In this document: positions 7,751 to 15,835 of the stretch, piece after piece
Position numbering within the stretch: the stretch's first letter is position 1
Layout of the letters: each line of letters opens with the position of its first letter
Origin: Candidatus Saccharimonadota bacterium
Lineage (GTDB): Bacteria > Patescibacteriota > Saccharimonadia > Saccharimonadales > Saccharimonadaceae
Direction of reading: 5' to 3'
DNA length: 25,752 nt
NCBI GenBank assembly: GCA_905373345.1
Contig: CAJPSU010000001.1
Coordinates: 1 to 25,752, forward strand
Position numbers and translations under genes: made by a program
The notes under the pieces: generated by a model
The model's database searches: none
What the model was told of the DNA's origin: nothing
The model's input: only the letters and a program-made list of their open reading frames with translations

Positions 7751-10669
7751 CTATACATTCGCCATATCACACACAAAAACCTCTTCATCGCCTGACGAAC
7801 TATAACGAAATATGCGATTCAAATAAAGCCATACTCTTGTATTTAAGTAACGACGCATTTCGTCATTGGTTGTGCTTTTTTCTTGCAGCCAGTCAGGCTT
7901 CTGTTCTATCAGATTATTCACTAGCTCTACATCATCGTAAAAAGATTTTATACTAAAATCAAGATTACCGCTGTCGCTGGCCTTATATTCAAGTGATCCG
8001 AGAGTCGACTTGCGAATAAAAATTATTCTTTTGTCGTTCATGTTATTGTCATACAGTTCAAATGCAGGTAGTCTCTGCTTGATACCCTTTATGTATACAT
8101 TTGTACGATCGTTCCTCTTATCGCAAAGCTCTTCTAGGTTCCACGGTATCTCCCATATATCAATATTCTGCAATATTACAATCCACTCGTCCTTGACAGC
8201 ACCTATTTTGTCGCCAATTTCCTCTATCTTTATTTGGTTTGATTTTTTTGTAAGCTTTTTTATTATCTCAGAATCTTCCGCCACGGCCGCCTGTCGACCA
8301 ATGTCAGAGGCAACGTTATCAACCATTACGCTCACATGCCAATCCTTAATAAACGCTTCCTTGCCAAAAACTGTATTAATTCCATATTGACGATAGCCTT
8401 TTGCCCCTTCTTCGATTGACCTGTGTAGAACCAATTTACTTTTAGGTAAAATCTTTGTCATTATTGATTGCTGCCTAAAGCTATTTTCGGCTTTCTTGTG
8501 AAACTCATCAATTTTATTTTGGTCAAGCGGAGCTTTCGCGAGTTGGTTATTTTCCCAGTCCCATCGGATTTTGCAACATTCTTTAATAGCCTTTAGCAAA
8601 TCCTCATTTATATTATTTTCATACTCGTGAAAGGGCGTATTCTTAAATTCTGTCATACCACCAGTAAAGAATAGGGTATTCTCCAGCCCCACTGTCTGAA
8701 AATTTTTTCGTACATATAAATCATCTATTTTATTTTTGACACCATCAAGCCATATTTCCCTCAATCCTCCATTCAAATCTGGTACATCGTGGACCTGCCC
8801 ATCAGCCTCTAGATCAAATGTATTTATGTTCCACTTGTCTATCAAATTATTGTCGTAGCAAGTGAGCGTCCTTTCCGTTAAATATTCAGGACTCCATGTG
8901 TTGATCCTATTGAACAGAGCTGTACACTGTTCATCTTGATTTTTATACTTTGCATATACTGCAACCAATAGAAGAACATTGCCTAACTTCTGATCAATCT
9001 TATCTGGTAGAGAATATCGACGATAACCCAATCCTTGATGTGAATATCTTATTAGTACTTTACTGATTTTTTCAAAAAGTTTTTTGCTTCGTTCACTCTT
9101 GATTTTATTATCTGTAGTATTGCGATTTTTTATAGCGTAAAGTAGCATATTTCTTGTATCATCAAGATATATAGAAACAGTATCCAACGAATCGTGATCG
9201 TGCCCGTAGCCTTGCTCCTTAATCTCATATAAACTACCGCCTATGTATGTTGCATACGAATCAACCACTCTATCAAAAACCTCTTCCTCAATCTCACTAG
9301 TTTCAACGCTTAAATACACTGCAAGTCTAAGCCACCTACGGAAGCGAACGGTTGCCATTAGATATCGATTATTCAAAGCTTTTCTATACGCAAAATCATA
9401 AACAGCATTAAACCTATCTACGTTGCCCCTCTTAGACTCATTGCGTAGAGCCTCATCGATGATCTGGTGAGTTCTTCTAAAAACTTGGCTAACGCCATCA
9501 ACTTGCCAAGGGCCCAAAATAGCTTCTGCATCTTCGATACTGAACTTAAGTTTTTCGCTAATATAACTGTCTAGCTCGTCTACAATCATTTCGTACCAGT
9601 CAAGAGCTTGATTGAGTGCAGCGACGCCGTCAATAGACCGCGTTTCATCAATTTTTCGCTCAATCTCATCAAGCCAATCCGTCACCAGTGCAATCGGCTT
9701 ATCGCTCTCATTGCTAATTTTTACATTTTTAATGATACAGCTCTTTAATTGCTCAATCTTGCCATCACGCTTGCCACGATCTTTCAGAATGTAAATCGAA
9801 CATATATCATCACCTACATCCACCAACCCGCGCCCCATAAGAAAGTTAAGCTCTATTATAACTTTCGGCTTATCTTGACTTAAATCACTAGACACATCTC
9901 CTACTATCTCGTTCGCCTTCACACCAAACAACTTATCCACCGCTTCGTCAATAGACACAACATTAATGCTTGCAATTCGCCCTTCCCTGGTGGACTTAAC
10001 AGAAAATTTTGAGTACTCACTTTCATCTATTGTTACAAAAATATCTGTATAACTACTATTCTTTATGCTTCTGTATATGTCATCACGCTTATATCGATCC
10101 TGAATAGCCGCATCCAAACATGCAGCAACTACATTCCTTACGATAGGTTTTAATATTTCACCATTAGACTTTTCTTGAAGCAGCACTTGAAGCACCTTAC
10201 GCAAGGCGTAAACTACCGTAACTAGACTGGCAATTATCAGTAGCACAGTAAAGTAATCTGTCTTTTTACCAACATCAGCAAAGAGCATTAGTGTTACCTG
10301 AGTGATCAACAAGAATACGACTGTTCGAAAATTAGCATACCTCAGTAACGCAAGTGAGCCAATTTTGCCAACACCGACCTTTTGTTCGGCAATAAACAAA
10401 TATATAGGTATCATAACTGTAGCAAGTGCTGCGATATATGCCAACAAATCTACCTTAAGTCCCCTAGATTCGGAATCTTCTCTCAACCATGGGATTAAGC
10501 ATTCAGGTACACATGGTACGAGTTTGCAAATCAAGAAAAACGCCACAAGCAACCCGCAGAGTACAAACGTCCAAAAATAACTTGCATGTCGTACTTTATT
10601 GAATTTAGAAGTCAGCCACTTCCACACTCTAGTGGTAGAAATGTTACGAGTTGCATGTAGAATGTTCAC
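7751..10669 (-). CDS. Large membrane-anchored protein of unknown function (972 aa)
   Basis: I do not recognise the family. Four hydrophobic helices lie at about residues 31-50, 75-95, 114-131 and 139-158. They are followed by some 800 residues that look soluble and cytoplasmic, rich in Lys, Asp, Glu, Ile and Asn. No Walker, HD, nuclease or protease motif could be seen. The start is a GTG at 10669, preceded by AAAGTGAATAAAC, a poor ribosome binding site. TATAAA about 25-30 nt upstream may be its -10 box. Codon use is clearly more AT-rich than that of the flanking pheS and pheT, which suggests acquisition. It begins 42 bp after pheS and lies in the same direction, so it may also be transcribed from the pheS promoter. 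A membrane sensor or effector in defence is one possibility, but this is only inference from its size, anchor and accessory position. Confidence 0.8.
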   Translation of the reverse strand: MNILHATRNISTTRVWKWLTSKFNKVRHASYFWTFVLCGLLVAFFLICKLVPCVPECLIPWLREDSESRGLKVDLLAYIAALATVMIPIYLFIAEQKVGVGKIGSLALLRYANFRTVVFLLITQVTLMLFADVGKKTDYFTVLLIIASLVTVVYALRKVLQVLLQEKSNGEILKPIVRNVVAACLDAAIQDRYKRDDIYRSIKNSSYTDIFVTIDESEYSKFSVKSTREGRIASINVVSIDEAVDKLFGVKANEIVGDVSSDLSQDKPKVIIELNFLMGRGLVDVGDDICSIYILKDRGKRDGKIEQLKSCIIKNVKISNESDKPIALVTDWLDEIERKIDETRSIDGVAALNQALDWYEMIVDELDSYISEKLKFSIEDAEAILGPWQVDGVSQVFRRTHQIIDEALRNESKRGNVDRFNAVYDFAYRKALNNRYLMATVRFRRWLRLAVYLSVETSEIEEEVFDRVVDSYATYIGGSLYEIKEQGYGHDHDSLDTVSIYLDDTRNMLLYAIKNRNTTDNKIKSERSKKLFEKISKVLIRYSHQGLGYRRYSLPDKIDQKLGNVLLLVAVYAKYKNQDEQCTALFNRINTWSPEYLTERTLTCYDNNLIDKWNINTFDLEADGQVHDVPDLNGGLREIWLDGVKNKIDDLYVRKNFQTVGLENTLFFTGGMTEFKNTPFHEYENNINEDLLKAIKECCKIRWDWENNQLAKAPLDQNKIDEFHKKAENSFRQQSIMTKILPKSKLVLHRSIEEGAKGYRQYGINTVFGKEAFIKDWHVSVMVDNVASDIGRQAAVAEDSEIIKKLTKKSNQIKIEEIGDKIGAVKDEWIVILQNIDIWEIPWNLEELCDKRNDRTNVYIKGIKQRLPAFELYDNNMNDKRIIFIRKSTLGSLEYKASDSGNLDFSIKSFYDDVELVNNLIEQKPDWLQEKSTTNDEMRRYLNTRVWLYLNRIFRYSSSGDEEVFVCDMANV

Positions 10670-10711
10670 GTTTATTCACTTTAATTTATCATTTTATAGC
10701 TGTTGACCACA

Positions 10712-11752
10712 CTAAAACTGCTCCAAAAAGTCTAACCTACCGCTTTCAAAATGCCGCACGTCTTCAATGCCGTAGCGCATCATGACCAGGCGGTCAATAC
10801 CGCAGCCGAACGCAAAGCCGGTGTACTCATCCGGGTTGATGTTGGCGGCGCGCAATACGTTCGGGTGAATCATGCCGCAGCCCAATAATTCAATCCAACC
10901 CTCGCCGGAGCAAACTTTACAAGACGGATCTTTACCCTCGCAAAATGGGCAGCTCAAGGCAAATTCAAAACTTGGCTCAGTAAATGGGAAATAAAATGGA
11001 TTGACACGCACGTCAAGTTTTTTACCGTAATATTCCTGCAAAAATGCCTGTAGCGTGGCAATCAGGTTACCGACAGCGACACCCTTGCCAACATAGACGC
11101 CTTCGACTTGATAAAACGTATGTTCGTGCCGCGCATCCAGGTCTTCGTTACGGAAGACGCGGTCGGGGACGATAGCAGCAATAGCTTCGCCTCGCTCCAG
11201 CTGCGCGCGATACTTTTGCAAGACGCGGTTCTGCATGGTGCTGGTATGTGCCGGCGCAATCAGACGGTCGCCGTTTACGTCCGTCTGTTCGGTCATAAAT
11301 GTATCGTAATCGTCGCGCGCCGGATGGCCCTTCGGGAAATTCAAACTTTCGAACATATGGAACTGGTCGTCGATTTCGCGCGACTCCTCGACACAGTAGC
11401 CCATGCGGTTAAATATACCGCTAATGCGTTCAATCTCGGCACTTAAAGGGTGTATCGTACCCTGATCGCTTGGCAAGAGCGGCGGAATATCAGTATTAAC
11501 ATCCATCGGCGCAGTAACATCAATCGGCGGCAAATCAACTTTCTCTAATTCCGCCTGGCGCGCCGACACTGCCAGTTCAAGCGCCTGCTTCAGCTCGTTG
11601 ACGCGCTTGCCAAAGCTGCCGCGTTCGTCAGATGGCAGCGTTTTGATATGCTCGTACAGCGCTTTTAACTCTGGCGCGCGCAAAACTTCGCGCGGTGCGC
11701 TTGAGGCGAGCGCTCGGTCGGTCAAAGTCTTTGCAATCGTTTCTATATCCAT
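10712..11752 (-). CDS. pheS: Phenylalanyl-tRNA synthetase, alpha subunit
   Basis: A 346-aa class II synthetase subunit. The N-terminus is a helical coiled-coil arm (about 1-75) that contacts tRNA. The catalytic core follows, with DQFHMFESLNFPKGHPAR, the HTSTMQNR motif-2 region, RNEDLDARHEHTFYQVEG and the motif 3 text FGCGIDRLVMM. Four cysteines in CPFC ... CKVC, just before GWIELLGCGMIHPNVL, probably form a zinc knuckle, as seen in a subset of PheS proteins. It supplies the phenylalanylation site of the PheS-PheT complex. The start lies 7 nt after the stop of the 87-aa gene, so it is probably translated from that transcript. pheT is not the next gene, which is unusual. Confidence 0.96.
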   Translation of the reverse strand: MDIETIAKTLTDRALASSAPREVLRAPELKALYEHIKTLPSDERGSFGKRVNELKQALELAVSARQAELEKVDLPPIDVTAPMDVNTDIPPLLPSDQGTIHPLSAEIERISGIFNRMGYCVEESREIDDQFHMFESLNFPKGHPARDDYDTFMTEQTDVNGDRLIAPAHTSTMQNRVLQKYRAQLERGEAIAAIVPDRVFRNEDLDARHEHTFYQVEGVYVGKGVAVGNLIATLQAFLQEYYGKKLDVRVNPFYFPFTEPSFEFALSCPFCEGKDPSCKVCSGEGWIELLGCGMIHPNVLRAANINPDEYTGFAFGCGIDRLVMMRYGIEDVRHFESGRLDFLEQF

Positions 11753-11759
11753 ACGCTAC

Positions 11760-12023
11760 CTACCGGCTCACCAAATACACGAAATATCCAAACACGCCGG
11801 CCGCCATCAAACCGACGAGTATCCACGCCGGCGCTAATGTCGTCGTTAATTTCGTACCCTGCAAATACGCTGTATCGTCCACGCCGTCGCGCTCGCGATA
11901 ATAACTATCGTCGCCGCCGTCTGGCGTTTGCTTTGATTTTGCCTCAGCTTTGGCGCGAAGTTCCGCCGCGATTCGCTGCTGCAGTTCGCTTCGCCCTTCG
12001 TGTTGTTCTAGATATCGTCCCAT
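11760..12023 (-). CDS. Small tail-anchored membrane protein (87 aa)
   Basis: No family is recognised. The N-terminal half is charged and helical (LQQRIAAELRAKAEAKSK, about 14-31). An acidic linker follows, and a single membrane helix (about 65-85) lies close to the C-terminus. It is therefore likely to be anchored by its tail with the bulk in the cytoplasm. An extended -10 box 6 nt before the ATG, with no ribosome binding site, points to a leaderless message. It is the first gene before pheS, with 7 nt between them, so it may act mainly as a coupled leader cistron or serve an unrelated membrane role. Confidence 0.65.
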   Translation of the reverse strand: MGRYLEQHEGRSELQQRIAAELRAKAEAKSKQTPDGGDDSYYRERDGVDDTAYLQGTKLTTTLAPAWILVGLMAAGVFGYFVYLVSR

Positions 12024-12029
12024 GCACGT

Positions 12030-12038
12030 ATTATACCA
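12030..12038 (-). promoter_or_regulatory. Extended -10 promoter of the 87-aa gene and pheS
   Basis: TGGTATAAT on the minus strand ends 6 nt before the ATG at 12023. It faces away from the aquaporin promoter about 35 bp to its right. Confidence 0.6.
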
Positions 12039-12070
12039 CTCTATCTCTATAGCGCACAGATGAGCGCATG

Positions 12071-12104
12071 TGGTATACTTATCATATATTTCAGTAAAGG
12101 AGGG
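12071..12104 (+). promoter_or_regulatory. Aquaporin promoter and ribosome binding site
   Basis: TGGTATACT (12071-12079) is an extended -10 box. AAAGGAGGG (12096-12104) lies 6 nt before the ATG at 12111 and fixes the start there rather than at the in-frame ATG at 12060. This gene has a normal leader, unlike its divergent neighbour. Confidence 0.7.
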
Positions 12105-12110
12105 ATATAC

Positions 12111-13067
12111 ATGGCTACTAGAAAAGCCGCTTCTACCAAAAAAGCGACCGCCAAAAAGCCGGCCGCAGCCAAGACAAGTAAAACGACTGTGCGCACTGTA
12201 AGTGCAAGCGCTCCCAAAAAGAAAGCGCCTGCTGTGAATACAGAGCCAGTCGTCACCGTTGCTAAGCGTGAAAAAACAACCACGCTGCCGAAAAATATTA
12301 TCAACGTTATTTTTGCCGAGCTGGTCGGCACGTTTATTTTGACGCTCGTTGCGCTGACATCGTTTAATGATGGCAGTATCGGCGCAATCGCGATTGGTTT
12401 TGCGCTCAGTATTATTGTCATGACGGTCGGCGCCGTATCAGGCGCGCATGTCAACCCGGCAGTAACACTCGGTTTGTGGTCGGTTCGTAAATTAAAGCCA
12501 ATTCTACTACCATTCTACTGGGGGTCGCAGTTCCTCGGCGCGATGCTGGCTGTCATTCTAACAAACACAATCGCGCACAATTCTATCAACTTTAGTTTTG
12601 ACAACTTCACCAGCATGGACTGGTCAATTTTCGGCATTGAGCTAGTCGGTACGGCAGTATTCTTGTTCGCACTGACCGCCGCAGTCACCCGCGAGCAACT
12701 GAGCGTAGGGCTGCGCGCGCTAACAATTGGTTTGGCGCTCACCGTTGGATTACTTAGCTCAAACTATTTGTTAAATAAAACGAAAACGCAAGCGGTCGCC
12801 GACTACCAAAAGGCTTCGCAATCGGCGAACAGCAGCAAAGATGTTGAAATCCCGCATTCAGCATACGTCAAAAGCGCAAGCCTGAACCCAGCTATTGCAC
12901 TCGCGATGACCGATCACACAAAAGCCGAATTGACAAATAGTTCCGCGTCGGCAGGTGAAGTCAGCAAATCGCGCTTCACGCTTGAATCGCTGCTTGGCGC
13001 ATTGATTGGTGCGATGGTCGGCAGCAACTTATACTTGCTCATCGCAAACAGCAAAAAGAACGATTAG
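12111..13067 (+). CDS. Aquaporin / MIP-family channel with basic N-terminal extension
   Basis: A 318-aa channel of the major intrinsic protein family, which passes water or small neutral solutes such as glycerol. Residues 1-60 form a Lys/Ala/Thr/Pro-rich tail resembling histone H1-like sequence. The channel starts at about residue 62 (NVIFAELVGTFILT). The first NPA motif is canonical (SGAHVNPAVTL, NPA at 115-117). The second is SLNPAIALAM (NPA at 259-261): the residue after NPA is Ile instead of the Arg that lines the selectivity filter in nearly all members. A polar stretch of about 35 residues (about 222-256) precedes the second NPA. The start is set by the ribosome binding site. Transport specificity cannot be predicted from the usual rules. 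Confidence 0.85.
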   Translation: MATRKAASTKKATAKKPAAAKTSKTTVRTVSASAPKKKAPAVNTEPVVTVAKREKTTTLPKNIINVIFAELVGTFILTLVALTSFNDGSIGAIAIGFALSIIVMTVGAVSGAHVNPAVTLGLWSVRKLKPILLPFYWGSQFLGAMLAVILTNTIAHNSINFSFDNFTSMDWSIFGIELVGTAVFLFALTAAVTREQLSVGLRALTIGLALTVGLLSSNYLLNKTKTQAVADYQKASQSANSSKDVEIPHSAYVKSASLNPAIALAMTDHTKAELTNSSASAGEVSKSRFTLESLLGALIGAMVGSNLYLLIANSKKND

Positions 13068-13087
13068 CCGCCACATTACTTTATTAC

Positions 13088-13123
13088 AAATCCCTTCGCT
13101 TAGCCGGAGGGATTTTTATTTTT
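13088..13123 (+). terminator. Rho-independent terminator between aquaporin and rmuC
   Basis: AAATCCCT (13088-13095) pairs with AGGGATTT (13108-13115), and a T-rich tail follows. It lies 20 nt after the aquaporin stop and ends just before the convergent rmuC stop. Confidence 0.75.
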
Positions 13124-13124
13124 A

Positions 13125-14192
13125 TCAATCACGCGCACTCGGGCGATCAATCAACAGCGGCTCAACCGCCGTGTCGCGTCCGGTAATCTTCACGACATCC
13201 TTATCGACTTTGCCGAATTCTTTATAAGCATTATTGTAATGATTCACCGTCGTACCAAGCGAGTTGCCGAGCTTATTCATATACTCGTCGTACTTCGCAA
13301 TATGCCGCCCTAATTTACCGACGCGCACTTGAATATCCTTCGCCTGCTCTTCAATCTGCAAACTACGCAAACCCTGCAATACTGTTTGCAAATATGCCAT
13401 GAAACTCGTCGGGCTAACAATGATGACATGCTTATCGCGAAACGCGTATTCAATCAAATCGCGCGAGCTGCCGCCGTTGCCGACGTTATTGATCAGCAGA
13501 TCATAATACAGCGATTCGCTCGGGATAAACATAAACGCAAAATCCATCGTACGCTCGCCCGGGCGGATATATTTACTCGTTTCGTCAATGCGCCCTTTCA
13601 AATCGGCTTTTACTTTCACGAGCAATTGTTCGCGCTCCTTGCCGCTGGCGTTAATCATACGATTGTAATTTTCCAAACTAAACTTGCTGTCAATCGGCAA
13701 AATCCGCTCTTTGTCAAGCAGGATCACCGCGTCAACAATTTCGCCGTCCTTAAACTTATACTGCGTCTGATACTGCCCGGGCGCAAGCACATTTTCGAGC
13801 ACGCTTGATAAATAATATTCGCCAAATACGCCGCGCTGCTTTGGATTTTGCAAAACATTCTGCAGCGTCTTCAAATCAGTCGCCACATCGACGACACGCT
13901 TGTTTGTTTCGTCTAATTTCGTCAGGCGCTGCGTGACGTCTGCGACTAATTTCGCGCTTTCACTCAGCTGCTTTTGCACCGATTGCTGCGTTGCGAGCTG
14001 CGAACGCTCTAGCTTGTCGCCCATGGTCTGCTGCAGCGCCGCAATCGACCGCGATAGCTCCACGACATCGCTCTTTACTAATTCGACCGCACTTTGCTGC
14101 GTAAGTTTGTTAATCTTTTGCGCCAGAATTATTAAGCCGCACGCCAACCCAACGATGATAGCGATAAGCAAAACAATAAGAATAAGTTCCAT
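13125..14192 (-). CDS. rmuC: RmuC-family DNA recombination protein
   Basis: A 355-aa protein with one N-terminal membrane helix (about 3-25), a long helical coiled-coil segment (about 28-110) and a C-terminal RmuC domain with a restriction-endonuclease-like fold. Diagnostic text includes NPKQRGVFGEYYLSSVLE, LPIDSKFSLENY, MDFAFMFIPSESLYYDL and IIVSPTSFMAYL. RmuC limits inversions at short inverted repeats in E. coli and is thought to process DNA structures. The ATG lies 6 nt after an extended -10 box. The gene ends with TGA followed at once by TAA. It converges on the aquaporin gene across a shared terminator. Confidence 0.92.
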   Translation of the reverse strand: MELILIVLLIAIIVGLACGLIILAQKINKLTQQSAVELVKSDVVELSRSIAALQQTMGDKLERSQLATQQSVQKQLSESAKLVADVTQRLTKLDETNKRVVDVATDLKTLQNVLQNPKQRGVFGEYYLSSVLENVLAPGQYQTQYKFKDGEIVDAVILLDKERILPIDSKFSLENYNRMINASGKEREQLLVKVKADLKGRIDETSKYIRPGERTMDFAFMFIPSESLYYDLLINNVGNGGSSRDLIEYAFRDKHVIIVSPTSFMAYLQTVLQGLRSLQIEEQAKDIQVRVGKLGRHIAKYDEYMNKLGNSLGTTVNHYNNAYKEFGKVDKDVVKITGRDTAVEPLLIDRPSARD

Positions 14193-14198
14193 GACCTT

Positions 14199-14207
14199 AT
14201 TATAGCA
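14199..14207 (-). promoter_or_regulatory. Extended -10 promoter of rmuC
   Basis: TGCTATAAT on the minus strand ends 6 nt before the ATG, and there is no Shine-Dalgarno site. The element is the same nine bases as the one before the ThrE-like gene. Confidence 0.65.
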
Positions 14208-14214
14208 CTCAAGG

Positions 14215-14697
14215 CTATAATACGATGATGCAGCGGATAATCACCGCGATCACAATCGCCACCACTGCCGACAGAATAAACGAACGAATGCGCGCAATCC
14301 ACGCGAACAAACTGTACGCCAAAGCGCCGACCGCTATCATGCCGGCAAGCGCCCAATACCACGGCAGTACTGCCACAATCGACTGGATGCCCCACAGCGC
14401 CAAAATCGCCGCGAGAATAATCAATAGCGGACGATACACGCGAATATGAGCCAGCACTACCACGGCAACAAACGACGCAATAAATGCTGTTGTGATCGCC
14501 GCATACGTTGCCGCCTGCCCGCACGCTGTGTTCGCCTGATCGCGGCACAGCACCGCTTGGAATATATACGTATAGAACAACACGTACAAACCAACGCTCA
14601 ACGCGCCTATCACTGCACCAATCGCACCGATCCGCGCCAACTCGCGCCACGTCATCGGCACAAGGTTTGATCTCGTTTCGCTCGCCGTTTCATTCAT
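14215..14697 (-). CDS. Small multi-pass membrane protein (160 aa)
   Basis: No specific family is recognised. About five hydrophobic helices fill residues 20-158, after a short polar N-terminus. Two cysteines in CRDQANTACG, in the first loop between helices, could form a disulfide if that loop is outside. GGAG lies about 11 nt before the ATG as a weak ribosome binding site. It follows the PAP2 gene by 31 nt on the same strand and is probably co-transcribed with it. rmuC follows with its own promoter. Function is unknown. The PAP2 partner hints at envelope lipid metabolism, but this is guilt by association. Confidence 0.7.
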   Translation of the reverse strand: MNETASETRSNLVPMTWRELARIGAIGAVIGALSVGLYVLFYTYIFQAVLCRDQANTACGQAATYAAITTAFIASFVAVVVLAHIRVYRPLLIILAAILALWGIQSIVAVLPWYWALAGMIAVGALAYSLFAWIARIRSFILSAVVAIVIAVIIRCIIVL

Positions 14698-14728
14698 TAC
14701 TATATTGCTCCGCTCGGTTAACTTTATG

Positions 14729-15226
14729 CTATTTTACTACATTTTTGCGTATTTTACTAGATCTATTCATAATTTTATCAACGCCGTACCACAATGACCC
14801 GACGCACGCAATAATTACACCGCCCGCTACATCAAGCGGCGTATGTACAAGCGCCGCCACGCGCCCCACGCTAATTACCGCCGCTAAAACAACCAACGTT
14901 ATTCCAAGCCGGCGATTACGCGTTCCATACCAAACAGCGAGCGCTAAAAACATCGTGAAAAGCGCGTGATCCGACGGAAATCCTGGATTATTCAAATATG
15001 CCGCGCCCGGCTCCGCGCCAATCAGTTCGAACGGGCGCAGTTGTTCAGGCTGCCACAACAGCCCCGCTACCTTTGCCAACGTATACGCCGTCGCGCCCGC
15101 CATCAAAATATAACAATACCGCGCATACCGCAGCCGGTTCGGCACGCGCCAAACAAGCGCATAGAGTGATACAAGCACGACCGGAATCATCAGCCAATCA
15201 GCAACAAAGCGGACAAGAAACTGCAT
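14729..15226 (-). CDS. PAP2-family membrane phosphatase, possibly undecaprenyl-diphosphatase
   Basis: A 165-aa integral membrane phosphatase. The three catalytic motifs of the PAP2 superfamily are present: KVAGLLWQPEQLRP (motif 1, K-x(n)-RP), GFPSDHALF (motif 2, PSxxH) and GRVAALVHTPLDVAGG (motif 3, R and H). About five to six membrane helices surround them. Such proteins often recycle undecaprenyl diphosphate for cell-wall synthesis, or dephosphorylate phosphatidate or phosphatidylglycerol phosphate. The small size resembles BcrC-type enzymes. The ATG lies 6 nt after TATACT, so the message is probably leaderless. The protein ends in a basic tail facing the cytoplasm. Confidence 0.88.
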   Translation of the reverse strand: MQFLVRFVADWLMIPVVLVSLYALVWRVPNRLRYARYCYILMAGATAYTLAKVAGLLWQPEQLRPFELIGAEPGAAYLNNPGFPSDHALFTMFLALAVWYGTRNRRLGITLVVLAAVISVGRVAALVHTPLDVAGGVIIACVGSLWYGVDKIMNRSSKIRKNVVK

Positions 15227-15232
15227 GGCTAT

Positions 15233-15238
15233 AGTATA
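15233..15238 (-). promoter_or_regulatory. -10 box (TATACT) of the PAP2 gene
   Basis: TATACT on the minus strand ends 6 nt before the ATG at 15226 and there is no ribosome binding site. It sits between the stop of the upstream 196-aa gene and the start. Confidence 0.55.
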
Positions 15239-15244
15239 GCGCGC

Positions 15245-15835
15245 TTACGAACGTTTTGCCACTACGCCCGCAGCTTGCGTGGCGCGCTTGCCGAGCGTGC
15301 GGCAAAACGGCTCAACAAGAACGCGAACCATTTCTCCGAGAAAAGAATTTTCCTTCCCGCGGGACTGATTTCTTTTCACCGATCGCGCTTTCTCCTGCTG
15401 TAATTTATTTTGATGCATTTTCTGCCGCGCGCGCACGTTTGCCTGCTGCTCGCGCTGGCGTTTGAGCTGCAAATCGCGCTGCTGTTCGGCGCGGCGCTTT
15501 TTTTCTGCTGCGATTCGTTCTAATTGCTTTTGTTTCTCTATGTTCTGCTTCTGCGATGGCACGCGGTGCAAATCAGTCGCGAAAACCATGTTTCGCGAAT
15601 TATCGTTAAACTGTTCTTTCGTACTCGGCAAATATTCCCCGCCGCCCAAATCGCTCTCCATGTGCTCAACGACCGCTTGGCAATTGTCGTCATTCACAAT
15701 ATCTGGGCGTTTCAAGCGTGCCGCCCGGCATAAATTAACGAGCGGGCAGGCAGCGCATTTCCCCATATTCACCGCCACCCGCGGATTAACCCGCGGATGC
15801 TTCTTTGTTTCCATTTTCTCAAAGTTCTGCTTCAT
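15245..15835 (-). CDS. Cysteine-motif, basic coiled-coil protein at the end of the nrd operon (196 aa)
   Basis: No family is recognised. Cysteines 27, 30, 36 and 52 (CAACPLVNLC, then DNC) could bind an iron-sulfur cluster or zinc. Residues about 95-160 are extremely rich in Lys, Arg, Gln and Glu and should form a helical coiled coil (KRQREQQANVRARQK). The C-terminus is basic. Its ATG overlaps the stop of the flavin reductase gene by 4 nt (ATGA), so the two are translationally coupled. This places it as the fourth gene of the nrdD-nrdG operon. A redox or electron-transfer role near NrdG is an inference from position and the cysteines. The basic helix could bind nucleic acid. Confidence 0.75.
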   Translation of the reverse strand: MKQNFEKMETKKHPRVNPRVAVNMGKCAACPLVNLCRAARLKRPDIVNDDNCQAVVEHMESDLGGGEYLPSTKEQFNDNSRNMVFATDLHRVPSQKQNIEKQKQLERIAAEKKRRAEQQRDLQLKRQREQQANVRARQKMHQNKLQQEKARSVKRNQSRGKENSFLGEMVRVLVEPFCRTLGKRATQAAGVVAKRS

